Made by a program: the position numbers and the translations under genes. A DNA stretch of 64,000 bases from an uncultured Odoribacter sp. (GTDB lineage Bacteria; Bacteroidota; Bacteroidia; Bacteroidales; Marinifilaceae): the NCBI GenBank assembly GCA_900541415.1, contig UQJP01000001.1, forward strand, positions 62,001-126,000, written 5' to 3'. A model generated the notes under the pieces. It did not search any database. It saw nothing but the letters and a program-made list of their open reading frames with translations, and was not told the origin of the DNA. Positions 9,258 through 19,261 of this stretch are shown in pieces (position 1 is the stretch's first letter; each line of letters begins with the position of its first letter).

Positions 9258-12200
9258 TTAAAATTCCAACGTCAATCCCAACGAAATTTTCCGTGCACGC
9301 GGTGTTCTTGCATCGTCGACACCCATCAACTGGAAAGTACCGTTCGCATCAAGACCGCCATTGATATTCACCTCCGGGTCTTGCCCCGAATATTTCGTCC
9401 AGGTAAACAAGTCCTGTCCGGTAGCAAACACACTCAATTTGGAAATACCCGATCTGGTGAGCCACTTTTTCGGTAAATTGTAAGAAAGGGTCAATTGTTT
9501 CAGACGGAAGAAACTACCGTCTTCCACGAACCGGTCGGAACCCAGCCAGTTGTATCCCCGGTTATAAAGAGCTTTCGGGATATTGGTTTCGTCACCCTCA
9601 TACCTCCAGCGGTTCAGCACAGACACGCTCTGATTATTGTAGTTATACATACTTTCAGAATACATCCTCGCCCGGTTGATAATGTCGTATTTCAAACGCA
9701 TATGGAAGAATGTAGTCAAACGCAAGCCCTTATAGCCGAAATTAATACCGAAACCTCCGGTGAATTTCGGCATACTGTTACCGATATAAACAATATCGTA
9801 TTTATTGATCACACCGTCGTTATTCACATCCTGATAGATAGCATCTCCGGGGGCCACTTCTCTTTCTTCATGACGCATGTGTACCGGATTTCCGGCTATG
9901 TCGTTCTGGATATTACCATTCACATCCCGGGCATACACTGAATTTTTATCCCTGTACACACCCAACGATTTAAAGCCATAGAACGATCCCAACGGATGCC
10001 CTTCCTCGACACTCTGCGCATACTCTCCATTGGTTGCCTTGTCTTTATACTGCATATAATTCACATTATCCGGCAGCTCCACCAGCACATTTTTGTTTGA
10101 AGAAATGTTGAAATTGAAAGTCAGAGAAAAATCTTTCGAGGGCAATACATCGTTCAAACCTCCGATAAGTTCCCAACCTTCGTTGCTCATCTTTCCGGAA
10201 TTAAAATAAGAGATGCTACCGAATCCGGTGTGTCCCGGAACTTTCACGTTACGTTGCAACAAATCGGTTGTCAGGTTCTTATACCAGTCAAAATTGATAT
10301 ACACCAACTCGTTGAAGAACGACAAATCGATACCGACATTGGTTTTCCGCACCATTTCCCATTTCAAATTGGTCAACTGCATGGTACTCGGCCCCACCGA
10401 GCCTTCGCTTCCGTAATTGGCCTCCGTAGAGAAACGGCCTGCCGACGGGAAATTACCTCCGGGAGCCCTACCGTTTAATCCCCAACTGGCACGTATTTTA
10501 CAGCCATACAACCAATGAGCCGTCGATTCCATGAATCGTTCGTTCTCCAAACGCCACGCCAACGACACACTGGGAAAACCTGCCCATCTGTTTTCTTTAT
10601 TCATTGTAGAATTAGCTCCATATCGATAAGACACGGCCACCATATAACGGTTATCGTAAGAATAGTGTACATTCCCTACCACTCCGAAATCTCTGGTACG
10701 AGAGGACGACGAAGTAAATCCCCGGATAATTCCTCCGGCCGTAGGAGCCGATATTTCAGGACTACCCTCGCCTGAAACGCTTGTCGTGCGGCTGGCCGAG
10801 TTGCGGTCATTAATGTCCAGCAAGCCCGTAGCCGTAATCGTATGTACCGATTTAAAGGTTTTGATATAAGTCAGCTGATTTTTAATATACAACGAAGTTC
10901 CATCGTAAGCCGACGTTTCGGAACGATTGTAATTCTCGTCCGTCTTCCTCACTCCGGTCACCGATTGCGGTAAAAACCGATTCCCGGTAGAAGTGCTGAT
11001 ATTAAACCCTAAAGTTCCGGTATAGCGCAATTGAGGAATAATATCATATAACAAGTCCATATTCAGGTTAATATCCCTCGACAAAGTGTTATTCACAGAT
11101 TCGCGCGCCATTGCCACCGGATTATAAGTGCTGCTATATTTTCCCTGCAAGGTTTCATAAGGGGTAAAATACACATTTGTCCGGGTCACGCCGTCGAGTT
11201 CCATCACATACGGACTTTGATTCGGCATCTTATTCATGGCCACATCCCTGGGATTAGAATAGTTGTTATCCCTATTCCCCTGTGAAAAAGCCATACCCGT
11301 GGTAATCCGGAATTTATTAGAGAACTTATAGTTCAAATTCAAACGCGTATTCAAACGTTTAAATCCCGTTCCGATCGTAGTTCCCAGCTCGGTCAGGTAA
11401 CCGGCAGAAAAACGGTAAGTCGCCCGGTCTCCACCACCGGACATCGACACGTTGGTTTCACTCACCACCGTATTCCGGGTAATTTCCGAAAGCCAGTCGG
11501 TATTTTGGTTAAATTCCCTCCAATACTGATAGTTGGGGTCGAAATTAATTTGAGGATTAGTCAAATCCGAAGCGATACCGAACGACAGCGATGTTTCCAG
11601 GCCATTGTTCCATAATTCGTCATGCATCAAAGAAATATACTGGTTACCGTTCAATTGCTTGATGGCCTTCGGCTCGAAATTCACATTGATTTTCTGGTTT
11701 ACTGTCACAGTCATTTTACCTACCGTACCCTGCCGGGTAGTAATCAACAGCACACCGTTCGCCCCCTTCGATCCCCATACGGCAGTAGCGGCAGCATCTT
11801 TCAACACCTCGATCATCGCAATATCGGTGGGGGAAAGGTTTACCAATCCACTTAAATCCTCTTCATTCGCCGTAGCAAAGTCGAAATCGGAGCTGATTTC
11901 CGTTTCGTAAGGAATACCATCCAATACGATCAGAGGCTCGGAAGAGGTGGACAGAGAACTGATACCACGAATACGGATCGACATACCGCTACCCGGAGCT
12001 CCCGAAGAAGAAACAATATCCACGTTCGCCATCTTTCCCTGCAACGCCTCGCCCAATGAGGTTACGGGCAATTCTTCCACATCTTTCATTTCCATTCGTT
12101 GAACGGATGCCGTGAGGTTTTTATAGGAAACTCCCATCGAATTCCGGGATGCCGTTCCTGTTACCACCACTTCGTCGATCAGCTGTGCATCGGGTTCCAA

Positions 12201-12512
12201 TGTAACGTCTATCACCTTTTGCCCCTTATATTCTACCTTTTTCGTTTTATAACCGATAAACGAAAAAGTAAGGAAAAGATTATCTTTTAAGTCTGACGGA
12301 ATCTTTAGCGTGTAGCCACCGTTCATATCGGTACTGATACCCGTATAGACACGGTTATCCTTATTCATGACTACAACATTTACACCGATCAGTGTTTCTT
12401 TTGCATCTCGGACCGTACCCCTCACGATATTACTCTGTGCCTGCACGGACAGAGCAACCAGGGTTAGCCCTATGATTAACACAATATGCTTCATCAGATT
12501 CATATTCATCAT
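9258..12512 (-). CDS. SusC/RagA-family TonB-dependent outer-membrane transporter
   Basis: 1084 residues. Signal peptide cleaved near residue 25, CarboxypepD_reg-like domain at about 29-106, a clear TonB box DEVVVTGT at about 113-120, plug domain with IRIRGISSLSTSSEPLIVLD and KDAAATAVWGSKGANGVLLI, and a barrel ending in LGLTLEF. All parts of an active, TonB-energised SusC are present, unlike the second SusC of the same operon at 1380-4499. It is the first SusC of operon A, following a FAS1 gene by 12 bases. Imports an unknown ligand across the outer membrane together with the SusD at 7706-9244. Confidence 0.96.
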   Translation of the reverse strand: MMNMNLMKHIVLIIGLTLVALSVQAQSNIVRGTVRDAKETLIGVNVVVMNKDNRVYTGISTDMNGGYTLKIPSDLKDNLFLTFSFIGYKTKKVEYKGQKVIDVTLEPDAQLIDEVVVTGTASRNSMGVSYKNLTASVQRMEMKDVEELPVTSLGEALQGKMANVDIVSSSGAPGSGMSIRIRGISSLSTSSEPLIVLDGIPYETEISSDFDFATANEEDLSGLVNLSPTDIAMIEVLKDAAATAVWGSKGANGVLLITTRQGTVGKMTVTVNQKINVNFEPKAIKQLNGNQYISLMHDELWNNGLETSLSFGIASDLTNPQINFDPNYQYWREFNQNTDWLSEITRNTVVSETNVSMSGGGDRATYRFSAGYLTELGTTIGTGFKRLNTRLNLNYKFSNKFRITTGMAFSQGNRDNNYSNPRDVAMNKMPNQSPYVMELDGVTRTNVYFTPYETLQGKYSSTYNPVAMARESVNNTLSRDINLNMDLLYDIIPQLRYTGTLGFNISTSTGNRFLPQSVTGVRKTDENYNRSETSAYDGTSLYIKNQLTYIKTFKSVHTITATGLLDINDRNSASRTTSVSGEGSPEISAPTAGGIIRGFTSSSSRTRDFGVVGNVHYSYDNRYMVAVSYRYGANSTMNKENRWAGFPSVSLAWRLENERFMESTAHWLYGCKIRASWGLNGRAPGGNFPSAGRFSTEANYGSEGSVGPSTMQLTNLKWEMVRKTNVGIDLSFFNELVYINFDWYKNLTTDLLQRNVKVPGHTGFGSISYFNSGKMSNEGWELIGGLNDVLPSKDFSLTFNFNISSNKNVLVELPDNVNYMQYKDKATNGEYAQSVEEGHPLGSFYGFKSLGVYRDKNSVYARDVNGNIQNDIAGNPVHMRHEEREVAPGDAIYQDVNNDGVINKYDIVYIGNSMPKFTGGFGINFGYKGLRLTTFFHMRLKYDIINRARMYSESMYNYNNQSVSVLNRWRYEGDETNIPKALYNRGYNWLGSDRFVEDGSFFRLKQLTLSYNLPKKWLTRSGISKLSVFATGQDLFTWTKYSGQDPEVNINGGLDANGTFQLMGVDDARTPRARKISLGLTLEF

Positions 12513-12524
12513 TATTTATTTTAC

Positions 12525-14792
12525 TTAATTTTCCTCGTCGTCTTTCTCTGCGACAAAACAGTCGTCCGCTGTTTCCAGAATATAGAACAAACACTCTCTG
12601 GCAAACTGCGGCCCGTAAGCATTCACAATCCGGTTGTTCTCCGATTCCGGTAACTGAATAGTCAGCTTAAACGGACCGAAATCCTTATCTTCTATCGGCT
12701 CGCATTTCAGAATCTTGATCGAGAAGTCCTCTGTTACAGTCTGGAATTCCGCATTTTCAACCGTTCCTCTGATGAAATCAAGAATATTTAAGGTCTTGTT
12801 ATCTTTCCGGGCAATCATGTGTTTACCAAACCAGGCCGTGAGCTCTTTGTTTTGGGTTTTATCGGAAGAGCTCTTCACTTTAGGCACTCCGTTTTGTCCC
12901 GGTTTCGCCCAATTATCGTGTGTGCAGAAAAGAATCCCGCGAGAACTGGCAAACGGAGTTAAATTATCTTTGTCATTCGGCCAGTATTCCGTTTTCTTTA
13001 CGATGTTGTTTTTCCAATTCAAAATCCACGGCTTCCATTCAGGATGCTGTCCTCCTCCTTGCGGTTCCATTTCCTCGGTGATATTTAAAATGGCGGTTTC
13101 AAATAATTTTTTCACCTCATAAGCCCGCCATGTCCCCCATTTCCCATCGGTGTTAAACTCGTCAATACCCAACTGAACAGCCTTATCGTTTTCAAGAACG
13201 ATGCGGTTTTGTCCCAAACGCAGAAACGAAGATTCCCGATCGGTTTCATACCAGTTCTGATCGTCCTCTGTGATCGCTTCCAATGGAATAACTTCCGAGA
13301 TAAGATGATAACGGATAATCGTCTCCATATCTTTCACCGAAATTTTCTTTCCATCTTTTAATATCTGGTAGTTGCTTAAGTTTCCGGAAGGGTCTTCCGA
13401 CAAGGCGTAACCGGAAGCGGTAAGAGCCGCATCGGACGGCAGGAATAAAGTGACCTTCCTCTCCTTATTGGCAATCAGCGATAGCATCCCCGCTTTCATC
13501 AGCATATAAGAAAATAACCTATATTTAGGGCTTTGAAAAACAGGACGGGTCGCCGTTTCAAAAATAGCAGGCACTTCCACTTTCTGTATGCCGTACATTA
13601 CTCCGTTTCCGCACACTTCACGATGTTTCACATCCACATCTACGTCGAAGTTATAAGGGTATCCCCAGGAATTCATCAATCCTTCGCGGATATGTTGCGG
13701 GAAAGTAGGACCCTGCGAACGGAAAAAATGATTATTGATCAGATAAAACAAAGCCAAACGATCGATCGTTTCGTAGCTTTCGTATTTCTGGCTTAAAGAA
13801 GGATCTTGCCAATACTCCTTGAAAAAATCTTCCATAGCCTTGTTGTTCGGAACAAAACCGTTACAAGCGTCACGCCCCAACAGCTTCCAGTCCTCACGGT
13901 CGCTCGTCCACTCATTGGCAATATCCAACAAAGCAAAGTTCGGCGTGTTCATGTGGTAAAAAATAAACAGAGAGTCTCCCGCTTCCGCATACTTAGAAGA
14001 AATATCCGCATCATATTTATAATTGGGAAAACGGTCATACAATTCGCACATCAACGAATAGTCGAGGGCTGGATCTTCCATCACCTGATGAATCGTACGC
14101 AAAGGCTCGATCACCTGATCTACGATATACAAATAACCGTTGTCCGTAGGAATTGCGGCTTCGGAAACCCCGGCATTGGCGGGATAAATCCGATCTACAT
14201 CCCCATACCAGTTACTGCGGGGATAGAAGTATTTATACTCACTCTCCTGATCTTTAATTCCTAACGAAACAAACATGTTGGAATTAAACACCGGAAGATA
14301 CTTCTCCCGATTAAAAATTTTCAACGTTCTGCCAGAAACCGGGTCAAAACGGGTAGAAATAGCATCTCTAACCTGAGTGCGGTGTTTGTAGCACACCCCG
14401 GGTAATACATGGTCGCTGTTCTGAGTAGGCTGAAAATTCAAAAACTCAGTCATGCTGTAAGAATACTTAATAATATGATACCCGATCAGTATGCGCAGCA
14501 CCTCCGGATCCATATCATCGATACTCTCATAACCATGCTTTTTCAAATAACGCTTGAAAACGTTATCGGTAGGAGCAAAGATAGTGGACAACCCTTTCCC
14601 GTGGATCAAATCCCCATACCCTGCCTTTTCCATGGCATCCAGAAAAATGGTAAAATTCCCCCGGTTTTGCAGGATTTCATTAGTAAAACCCTTCTGCAAA
14701 CTCGAAGTTTCTGGAATACGATTGTTCCAGTCGTCGCTACATGACGATAGGAACAATAAGTTCACAAATAAAATTACAAGTACGATTCTCAT
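12525..14792 (-). CDS. Large multi-FAS1 lipoprotein, first gene of operon A
   Basis: 755 residues, the longest FAS1 protein here. Lipoprotein signal ending LSSC (Cys18). At least two and probably three FAS1-like units: about 35-230 (NFTIFLDAMEKAGYGD, LSTIFAPTDNVF, DNGYLYIVDQVIEPL), a diverged one at about 240-410 (GFVPNNKAMEDFF, NGVMYGIQKVEVP), and about 420-560 (LFSYMLMKAGML, VTLFLPSDAAL). The last about 170 residues are not recognisable and end in an acidic tail (EKDDEEN). It opens operon A after a 1-kb AT-rich leader and lies 12 bases before its SusC. In operon B the equivalent place before SusC is taken by the FAS1 protein at 28384-30354. Probably surface-exposed; ligand unknown. Confidence 0.85.
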   Translation of the reverse strand: MRIVLVILFVNLLFLSSCSDDWNNRIPETSSLQKGFTNEILQNRGNFTIFLDAMEKAGYGDLIHGKGLSTIFAPTDNVFKRYLKKHGYESIDDMDPEVLRILIGYHIIKYSYSMTEFLNFQPTQNSDHVLPGVCYKHRTQVRDAISTRFDPVSGRTLKIFNREKYLPVFNSNMFVSLGIKDQESEYKYFYPRSNWYGDVDRIYPANAGVSEAAIPTDNGYLYIVDQVIEPLRTIHQVMEDPALDYSLMCELYDRFPNYKYDADISSKYAEAGDSLFIFYHMNTPNFALLDIANEWTSDREDWKLLGRDACNGFVPNNKAMEDFFKEYWQDPSLSQKYESYETIDRLALFYLINNHFFRSQGPTFPQHIREGLMNSWGYPYNFDVDVDVKHREVCGNGVMYGIQKVEVPAIFETATRPVFQSPKYRLFSYMLMKAGMLSLIANKERKVTLFLPSDAALTASGYALSEDPSGNLSNYQILKDGKKISVKDMETIIRYHLISEVIPLEAITEDDQNWYETDRESSFLRLGQNRIVLENDKAVQLGIDEFNTDGKWGTWRAYEVKKLFETAILNITEEMEPQGGGQHPEWKPWILNWKNNIVKKTEYWPNDKDNLTPFASSRGILFCTHDNWAKPGQNGVPKVKSSSDKTQNKELTAWFGKHMIARKDNKTLNILDFIRGTVENAEFQTVTEDFSIKILKCEPIEDKDFGPFKLTIQLPESENNRIVNAYGPQFARECLFYILETADDCFVAEKDDEEN

Positions 14793-15715
14793 GTTGTGGT
14801 TCTTATTTATATATACTTAGTTATTAAGTCGCTAAATATTATATTTAACATTCTTTGGGCACCTAATCCAAAGCAATGAAACCGAAAAGGAGATTGCCTA
14901 CTATTCTCTGATAATAAGTCAATTACCTTGAAAATAAACGAACGTTTTTTTTAGCGAAAAAAAAGGATTTGGATGGTGTTGGGAAAATGTTAATAATTGC
15001 ATAAAAAAACAATAAAATAGAATGTTTGTTTATATGCAGAAAAGGAAAGAAAATATAAAAATGTAAACTCCCGAAATTAAAAAAAATACTAAAAAATTTA
15101 ATATATTTTATTTTATCAATGCGTCCCCATCTAATTTTTCACAATATTTAATTCTAATTTACTTGTGTTGTCATCAAAAAACAAACCGCTTTTAAACTAA
15201 TTTTCAAATAGTTCCATTATTTAACGCAACACTATTTGTATTTTGTAGCATTAATTTTGAAAAATATTAATGAATATGATTTAAAATTTACGAAAATATT
15301 TATATGTTTACACCGTTAAAAACGTATCTAAAAAAACGTTCGATTTTTTTAGATAAAATTCTTAAAATATACTAAAAATAATTCCATTAAAATGGCGTTT
15401 TTTAACAACTTTGCCCATAGTTTCCATTTCCTCTCCTAAAGAGCTTAGTTCTACATACTGTCGTCCAAACACCTTAACAACTGCATTTCTTATATTTAAT
15501 ACTGAAAAAACAGAGGCTTGGCTCCGATAAATTCAATACAAGCCGGAACGATTCTTAAAAAACCGGAAACTTATTACTTAGGCATACGATTATTCCGGAA
15601 TATTCTTTCTGAAAATTTCGTACCCCCCATCGTCACATACTAAACAGGGAAAAGAAAAATTCGGAGAAGCATCACATGGCACATCCGAAATCAAAGGGGA
15701 AAAGAGATAAAAACG
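14793..15715. other. AT-rich intergenic leader of operon A; no gene seen
   Basis: About 920 bases with stops in all frames and no convincing RNA gene. It must hold the promoter of operon A. No TAnnTTTG box was found in the right orientation. It does hold an AAACG-TT-CGTTT inverted repeat at 14936-14947, an A/T inverted repeat at 15326-15354 (11-base arms, 7-base loop containing CGTTCG) and a 12-base palindrome TATTCCGGAATA at 15591-15602. Confidence 0.6.
14931..14949 (-). promoter_or_regulatory. Candidate operator with AAACG-N2-CGTTT inverted repeat upstream of operon A
   Basis: Read on the minus strand the site is AAAAACGTTCGTTTATTTT, about 140 bases before the start of the first FAS1 gene. 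A near-identical 19-base element (17 of 19 positions, counted by eye) lies upstream of operon B at 31899-31917. The core AAACG-TT-CGTTT is a perfect inverted repeat, which suggests a dimeric DNA-binding protein. The regulator is not identified. Confidence 0.4.
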
Positions 15716-15740
15716 AACGGGTCGGATTATCCGGCCCGTT
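15716..15740 (-). terminator. Rho-independent terminator, second of a tandem pair after operon B
   Basis: Hairpin with arms AACGGGTCGG and CCGGCCCGTT (one G:U pair) and a short ATTA-type loop. On the minus strand it is followed by CGTTTTTATC. It sits about 20 bases beyond the first terminator of operon B. Confidence 0.65.
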
Positions 15741-15751
15741 GAAATCAGGAC

Positions 15752-15795
15752 ATAAAAAACGAAAGAGTCATCCGGATAAATCCGGAGACTCTTTC
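15752..15795 (-). terminator. Rho-independent terminator of operon B
   Basis: GAAAGAGTC pairs with GACTCTTTC around an inner TCCGGA/TCCGGA stem and a four-base loop (15761-15795). On the minus strand the stem is followed directly by GTTTTTTATG. It lies 26 bases after the stop of the sialidase-like gene. Confidence 0.85.
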
Positions 15796-15821
15796 AAGAG
15801 ACAGAATACTAAACTACTTTA

Positions 15822-17696
15822 TTACTTATAGAAACGTACCAAACCCTCCTTAGGACATTTCACCCCACCTTCGGTGATACAGAGGAGCTGCCCATCGTCG
15901 AGCACAACTGCATCCATTCTCCGGCAAAGGAAATAATAGGCATCGTAAGTATATTTCGTGAATAAAGTCTCAAAATTGTTCCAGGTTTGCCCGTCATCGC
16001 TGGAAGTGGTTATTCCAAATCCTTCCCCGTAAGCCGGATTACCGATAATACGGTTTTCATCGGAAGCAAAGCTCGACGGTTGAGCGGAAGGGGTGAAGTG
16101 GGTGATCTTACCGTTTTGCGAAACAGTAGCTCCGGCATAACGATAACCTCTCGTTCCCGTGGACAAATTACCATATTCCGGCTCGCTCCAACTTTCTCCA
16201 CCGTCCGAACTGTAAGCCACTTTACATTTCGTGGTGGTTTCATTATGCGACAGGATTGCCATCAGGCGGCCATCGGAAAGTTCCACAATATTACCTCCCG
16301 TTGCATTGTTCATATTAATAGGAGTTCCGGAAGTCCAGTGTTCACCCTGATCGTCGGAATAAATGGCAGCCACAGCCGTAACATTTGCCTTGGCACATTG
16401 GGTTAAAACAACCAAACGTCCGGCATGATCGCCATGTTCCAACACAATTCCATGTCCGGATAAGGTGGATTGTGCATACTCGCCCTGCAAAGTAGTGGTT
16501 ATTTTTTGTGGCGCACTCCAATTACCACCGTTATTGTCCGAAGTGATCTGATAAATATCGAATGTGCTGCCGTCCAGATAGCCGGATTTATCCAATGTAT
16601 AAAGCAGGTAATTCTTCCCGTTATTCCCGGTCAGGGCAACAGGATTGATATTGACAGCATTCCGGTCGCCCACCAGCGTAGTCAGTTCACTCCATGTACT
16701 TCCTCCGTCGGTCGAGCGTTTCATGACAATGTCGGTAGCATTGGTACGCCGCCGGGCATATTCTTCATTGGAGGTCAGTTCATACTCGGCCACCCTGCCC
16801 TCTGCAAATAAGAGAACATCTCCATTATTGGCTTTGGTCAGCGCCGGGGATTGAATGGTGATATAACCCTTTTCCGATTCATTGCACACAAAATCAATGA
16901 CTTCTTCTATATCTCCTTCCATATAAACGTCATAGAAACTGACGGAATTTCTCCAGGGAGAAAACATAATAGGCATGCTGTGTACGTCCTGTGGCACATT
17001 ATAATACCAAATGACCTTCCCGTTGACTTTAAAGTAAACGAAATAGTCCACGCACACCAACTCCAGCTCGAAAGGTTCGCCCGGTGTCATGACTTCGGTC
17101 ATAATAGGCCAGTCATTACTATTAATCAAAGCTCCGTCGATCTGTGCAAAAAAGATCGGATTACCGTTAAACCCGCCACCGCCGTCGATACCGGCCGTAT
17201 GCCTTTTACTGAAACCGCTTTTAGAACCAAACCAAAAATAGGGGGCTGTTCCCGCCACATACGGCAACGACATTTTCGCATAGAAATACCATTGAGAGCC
17301 GGGGGCATATTTTACAAAGGGTTTCGTGAAAAAACTGGCATACTGATAACTGGCATTGCTACCATAACCGTGATCGGTATTATCGAGGGCATAGAAATTC
17401 CAGCATTGGCGGGAAGTATAACGTCCCTCCTCGGAATACCAGGCCAATGTATCGCCGAATTGCGGATAAAAATCGCTGTAACCTTTAAAGATAGCTTTCG
17501 TGTTATCCGGAATACCGTCTTTCACCAACCACACTCCGGCTTGCCGGGTGGTATCGAACGGGAAAGGAAGAGTGTCCGGGATGATCTCTTTTTCTCCATA
17601 AGGGCCAGGCATATCGAAATGTTCTTCTTTATAGCAACTGCCAAACATCAGGGCAATGGCTATAATGACAAATATAGATGTGGATAAATGTTTCAT
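15822..17696 (-). CDS. Sialidase-fold (BNR/Asp-box) lipoprotein with N-terminal lectin-like domain; catalytic arginines apparently lost
   Basis: 624 residues. Lipoprotein signal ending FGSC (Cys21). Residues about 80-265 look like a concanavalin-type jelly roll (WYFYAKMSLPY, FKVNGKVIWYYNVP). Residues about 275-624 form a six-bladed sialidase-type propeller with five Asp boxes: STDGGSTW (328), SDNNGGNW (386), SDDQGEHW (447), SSDGGESW (496) and SSDDGQTW (565). The FAEGR strand is kept, but the YRIP arginine motif is replaced by TIQSP at 280-284. The second-arginine region reads AILSHNE without Arg, and the third arginine is not seen near 550-562. Family: GH33-like. I infer a binding protein or a changed activity rather than a normal exo-sialidase. 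It is the last gene of operon B, 22 bases after a SusD. Confidence 0.8.
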   Translation of the reverse strand: MKHLSTSIFVIIAIALMFGSCYKEEHFDMPGPYGEKEIIPDTLPFPFDTTRQAGVWLVKDGIPDNTKAIFKGYSDFYPQFGDTLAWYSEEGRYTSRQCWNFYALDNTDHGYGSNASYQYASFFTKPFVKYAPGSQWYFYAKMSLPYVAGTAPYFWFGSKSGFSKRHTAGIDGGGGFNGNPIFFAQIDGALINSNDWPIMTEVMTPGEPFELELVCVDYFVYFKVNGKVIWYYNVPQDVHSMPIMFSPWRNSVSFYDVYMEGDIEEVIDFVCNESEKGYITIQSPALTKANNGDVLLFAEGRVAEYELTSNEEYARRRTNATDIVMKRSTDGGSTWSELTTLVGDRNAVNINPVALTGNNGKNYLLYTLDKSGYLDGSTFDIYQITSDNNGGNWSAPQKITTTLQGEYAQSTLSGHGIVLEHGDHAGRLVVLTQCAKANVTAVAAIYSDDQGEHWTSGTPINMNNATGGNIVELSDGRLMAILSHNETTTKCKVAYSSDGGESWSEPEYGNLSTGTRGYRYAGATVSQNGKITHFTPSAQPSSFASDENRIIGNPAYGEGFGITTSSDDGQTWNNFETLFTKYTYDAYYFLCRRMDAVVLDDGQLLCITEGGVKCPKEGLVRFYK

Positions 17697-17718
17697 ATTT
17701 TCTTGATTTTATCGTTTA

Positions 17719-19245
17719 TTATTCCCAGCGTTGCGGATCTACGGGCAGATACCAGTTATCCTCGTTGGATAACCACGAATACATGGCGGCTCTTTCTGCT
17801 TTCGGATATTTCTTAGAAACGAAAGAAGGTAACACATCCTTGCGTCCGAATTTCTTAGAAACCAGCAAAAGGTCATACCATCTTTTCCCCTCGAAAGCCA
17901 GTTCCCGGGCGCGTTCTGCCAGCAGGAGGTCTTCAAGGTTTTCCTCTGACATATCTATTTCTGTTTTATCATATTGGCTTAATCCCCGGTTAGAACGAAC
18001 CAGATTCAGGAAATAAATCGCACCTCCGGTATTTCCCATGCGGTTTTCCGCCATACCCTTCAATAAATAAATATCTGCGGAACGATAAATATGCCAGCTG
18101 GCGATGCTCTTATAAGGGTCACGCATAGCCACTTCACTGTCCTGACCGATGTATTTCCAAATCAAATCCTGCTTATTGATTCGTTTGAAAGTATAGTTCG
18201 GACGGATGTCCCCGGATTCGATAAACAGGGAATCGACCACATCTTTAACAGGTTTCAGCAAATATTGGCCTCCGTCGGTGGCCACATTCGATGTAAATTC
18301 CTGCAAACGGTTCGTTTCATGGCTTTTATCGAAATTATATCCCAGCAAGTTGATGACATGCCCGGCGGCATAAGTCGAGGTGAACGTATTTCCCCAGGTG
18401 CCGGAAGAAGTCACATCGTAAGCACTATTCTTAATAATCAGGTCGGCGTAGGCAGAAGCTTTCAGATATTCCCCCATCCACATCGCTACATCACATGCCA
18501 GTGCATAAGCAGCCGGCAGGTTGGCGCGTCCGAATTTCTCTTCATTGGATAAATTACTGCCGTTCCATTTGAAATCCATCCGCAACATTCCCATCGCTTT
18601 CTTAGTATCGCTGTATACCTGCTGCCAGGCCTGCTGTTCGCTGGCAGGCTGCATGGCAATATCCCGCAATTCCTCATCCGACAATTCGATCGTCTTCAGG
18701 CGGATCGTATCGCCGGATTCGGTTACCCGGGTCACGTTTTCTGCCAGATCCTCTGTGATAATCGGAAATTCTTTGAAAGTCCTCACCAGATAAAAATAGC
18801 ACAAAGCCCTGAGATAATAGGCTTCCCCATAATAGGCGTTGATTGCATTATCGTCCAGGGAGAAGTCAATTTTAGCCACCTGCGCAATGTTCTCTATCTG
18901 CCGGTTACACCGGGCTATGGCTTTATATAGCCCGGCATAGTTCGTATAGGGATTCAGGTCGGTCACTTTGTTATTGACAAACTCTGTAATGTAAGGATCT
19001 TTCCCCTCTGCTCCCGTAGTCACCAGGTCGGCCCTGGCAGACCCCCACAATAAGAATTTATGTACCTCTTGCGACAGGACGGAATAAATTCCCAAAGCCC
19101 CCGCATTTAAGTCCTCACGGGAAGAAGCAAAATCGCTTCCCCTGACATTGTCGTTGTTCTCCGGATCGAAAAAATCTTCACAGCTGCTGCACACGCAACA
19201 AACGATCAACGCAATGAATCGGATAATATTATAGTGTTTTCTCAT
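17719..19245 (-). CDS. SusD/RagB-family outer-membrane lipoprotein
   Basis: 508 residues. The lipoprotein signal is Cys-rich (VCCVCSSC) with Cys22 as the likely lipidated residue, then EDFFDPEN. SusD hallmarks: EAYYLRALCYFYLVRTFKEF, a middle helix ending AYALACDVAMWMGEYLKA, WHIYRSADIYLLKGMAENRM, and LAFEGKRWYDLLLVSKK. The C-terminus has NWYLPVDPQRWE. It follows the short SusC at 19262-22081 by 16 bases and forms the second pair of operon B. It would cap that SusC at the cell surface. Ligand unknown. Confidence 0.94.
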   Translation of the reverse strand: MRKHYNIIRFIALIVCCVCSSCEDFFDPENNDNVRGSDFASSREDLNAGALGIYSVLSQEVHKFLLWGSARADLVTTGAEGKDPYITEFVNNKVTDLNPYTNYAGLYKAIARCNRQIENIAQVAKIDFSLDDNAINAYYGEAYYLRALCYFYLVRTFKEFPIITEDLAENVTRVTESGDTIRLKTIELSDEELRDIAMQPASEQQAWQQVYSDTKKAMGMLRMDFKWNGSNLSNEEKFGRANLPAAYALACDVAMWMGEYLKASAYADLIIKNSAYDVTSSGTWGNTFTSTYAAGHVINLLGYNFDKSHETNRLQEFTSNVATDGGQYLLKPVKDVVDSLFIESGDIRPNYTFKRINKQDLIWKYIGQDSEVAMRDPYKSIASWHIYRSADIYLLKGMAENRMGNTGGAIYFLNLVRSNRGLSQYDKTEIDMSEENLEDLLLAERARELAFEGKRWYDLLLVSKKFGRKDVLPSFVSKKYPKAERAAMYSWLSNEDNWYLPVDPQRWE

Positions 19246-19261
19246 ATTTCTGAAATTTAAA

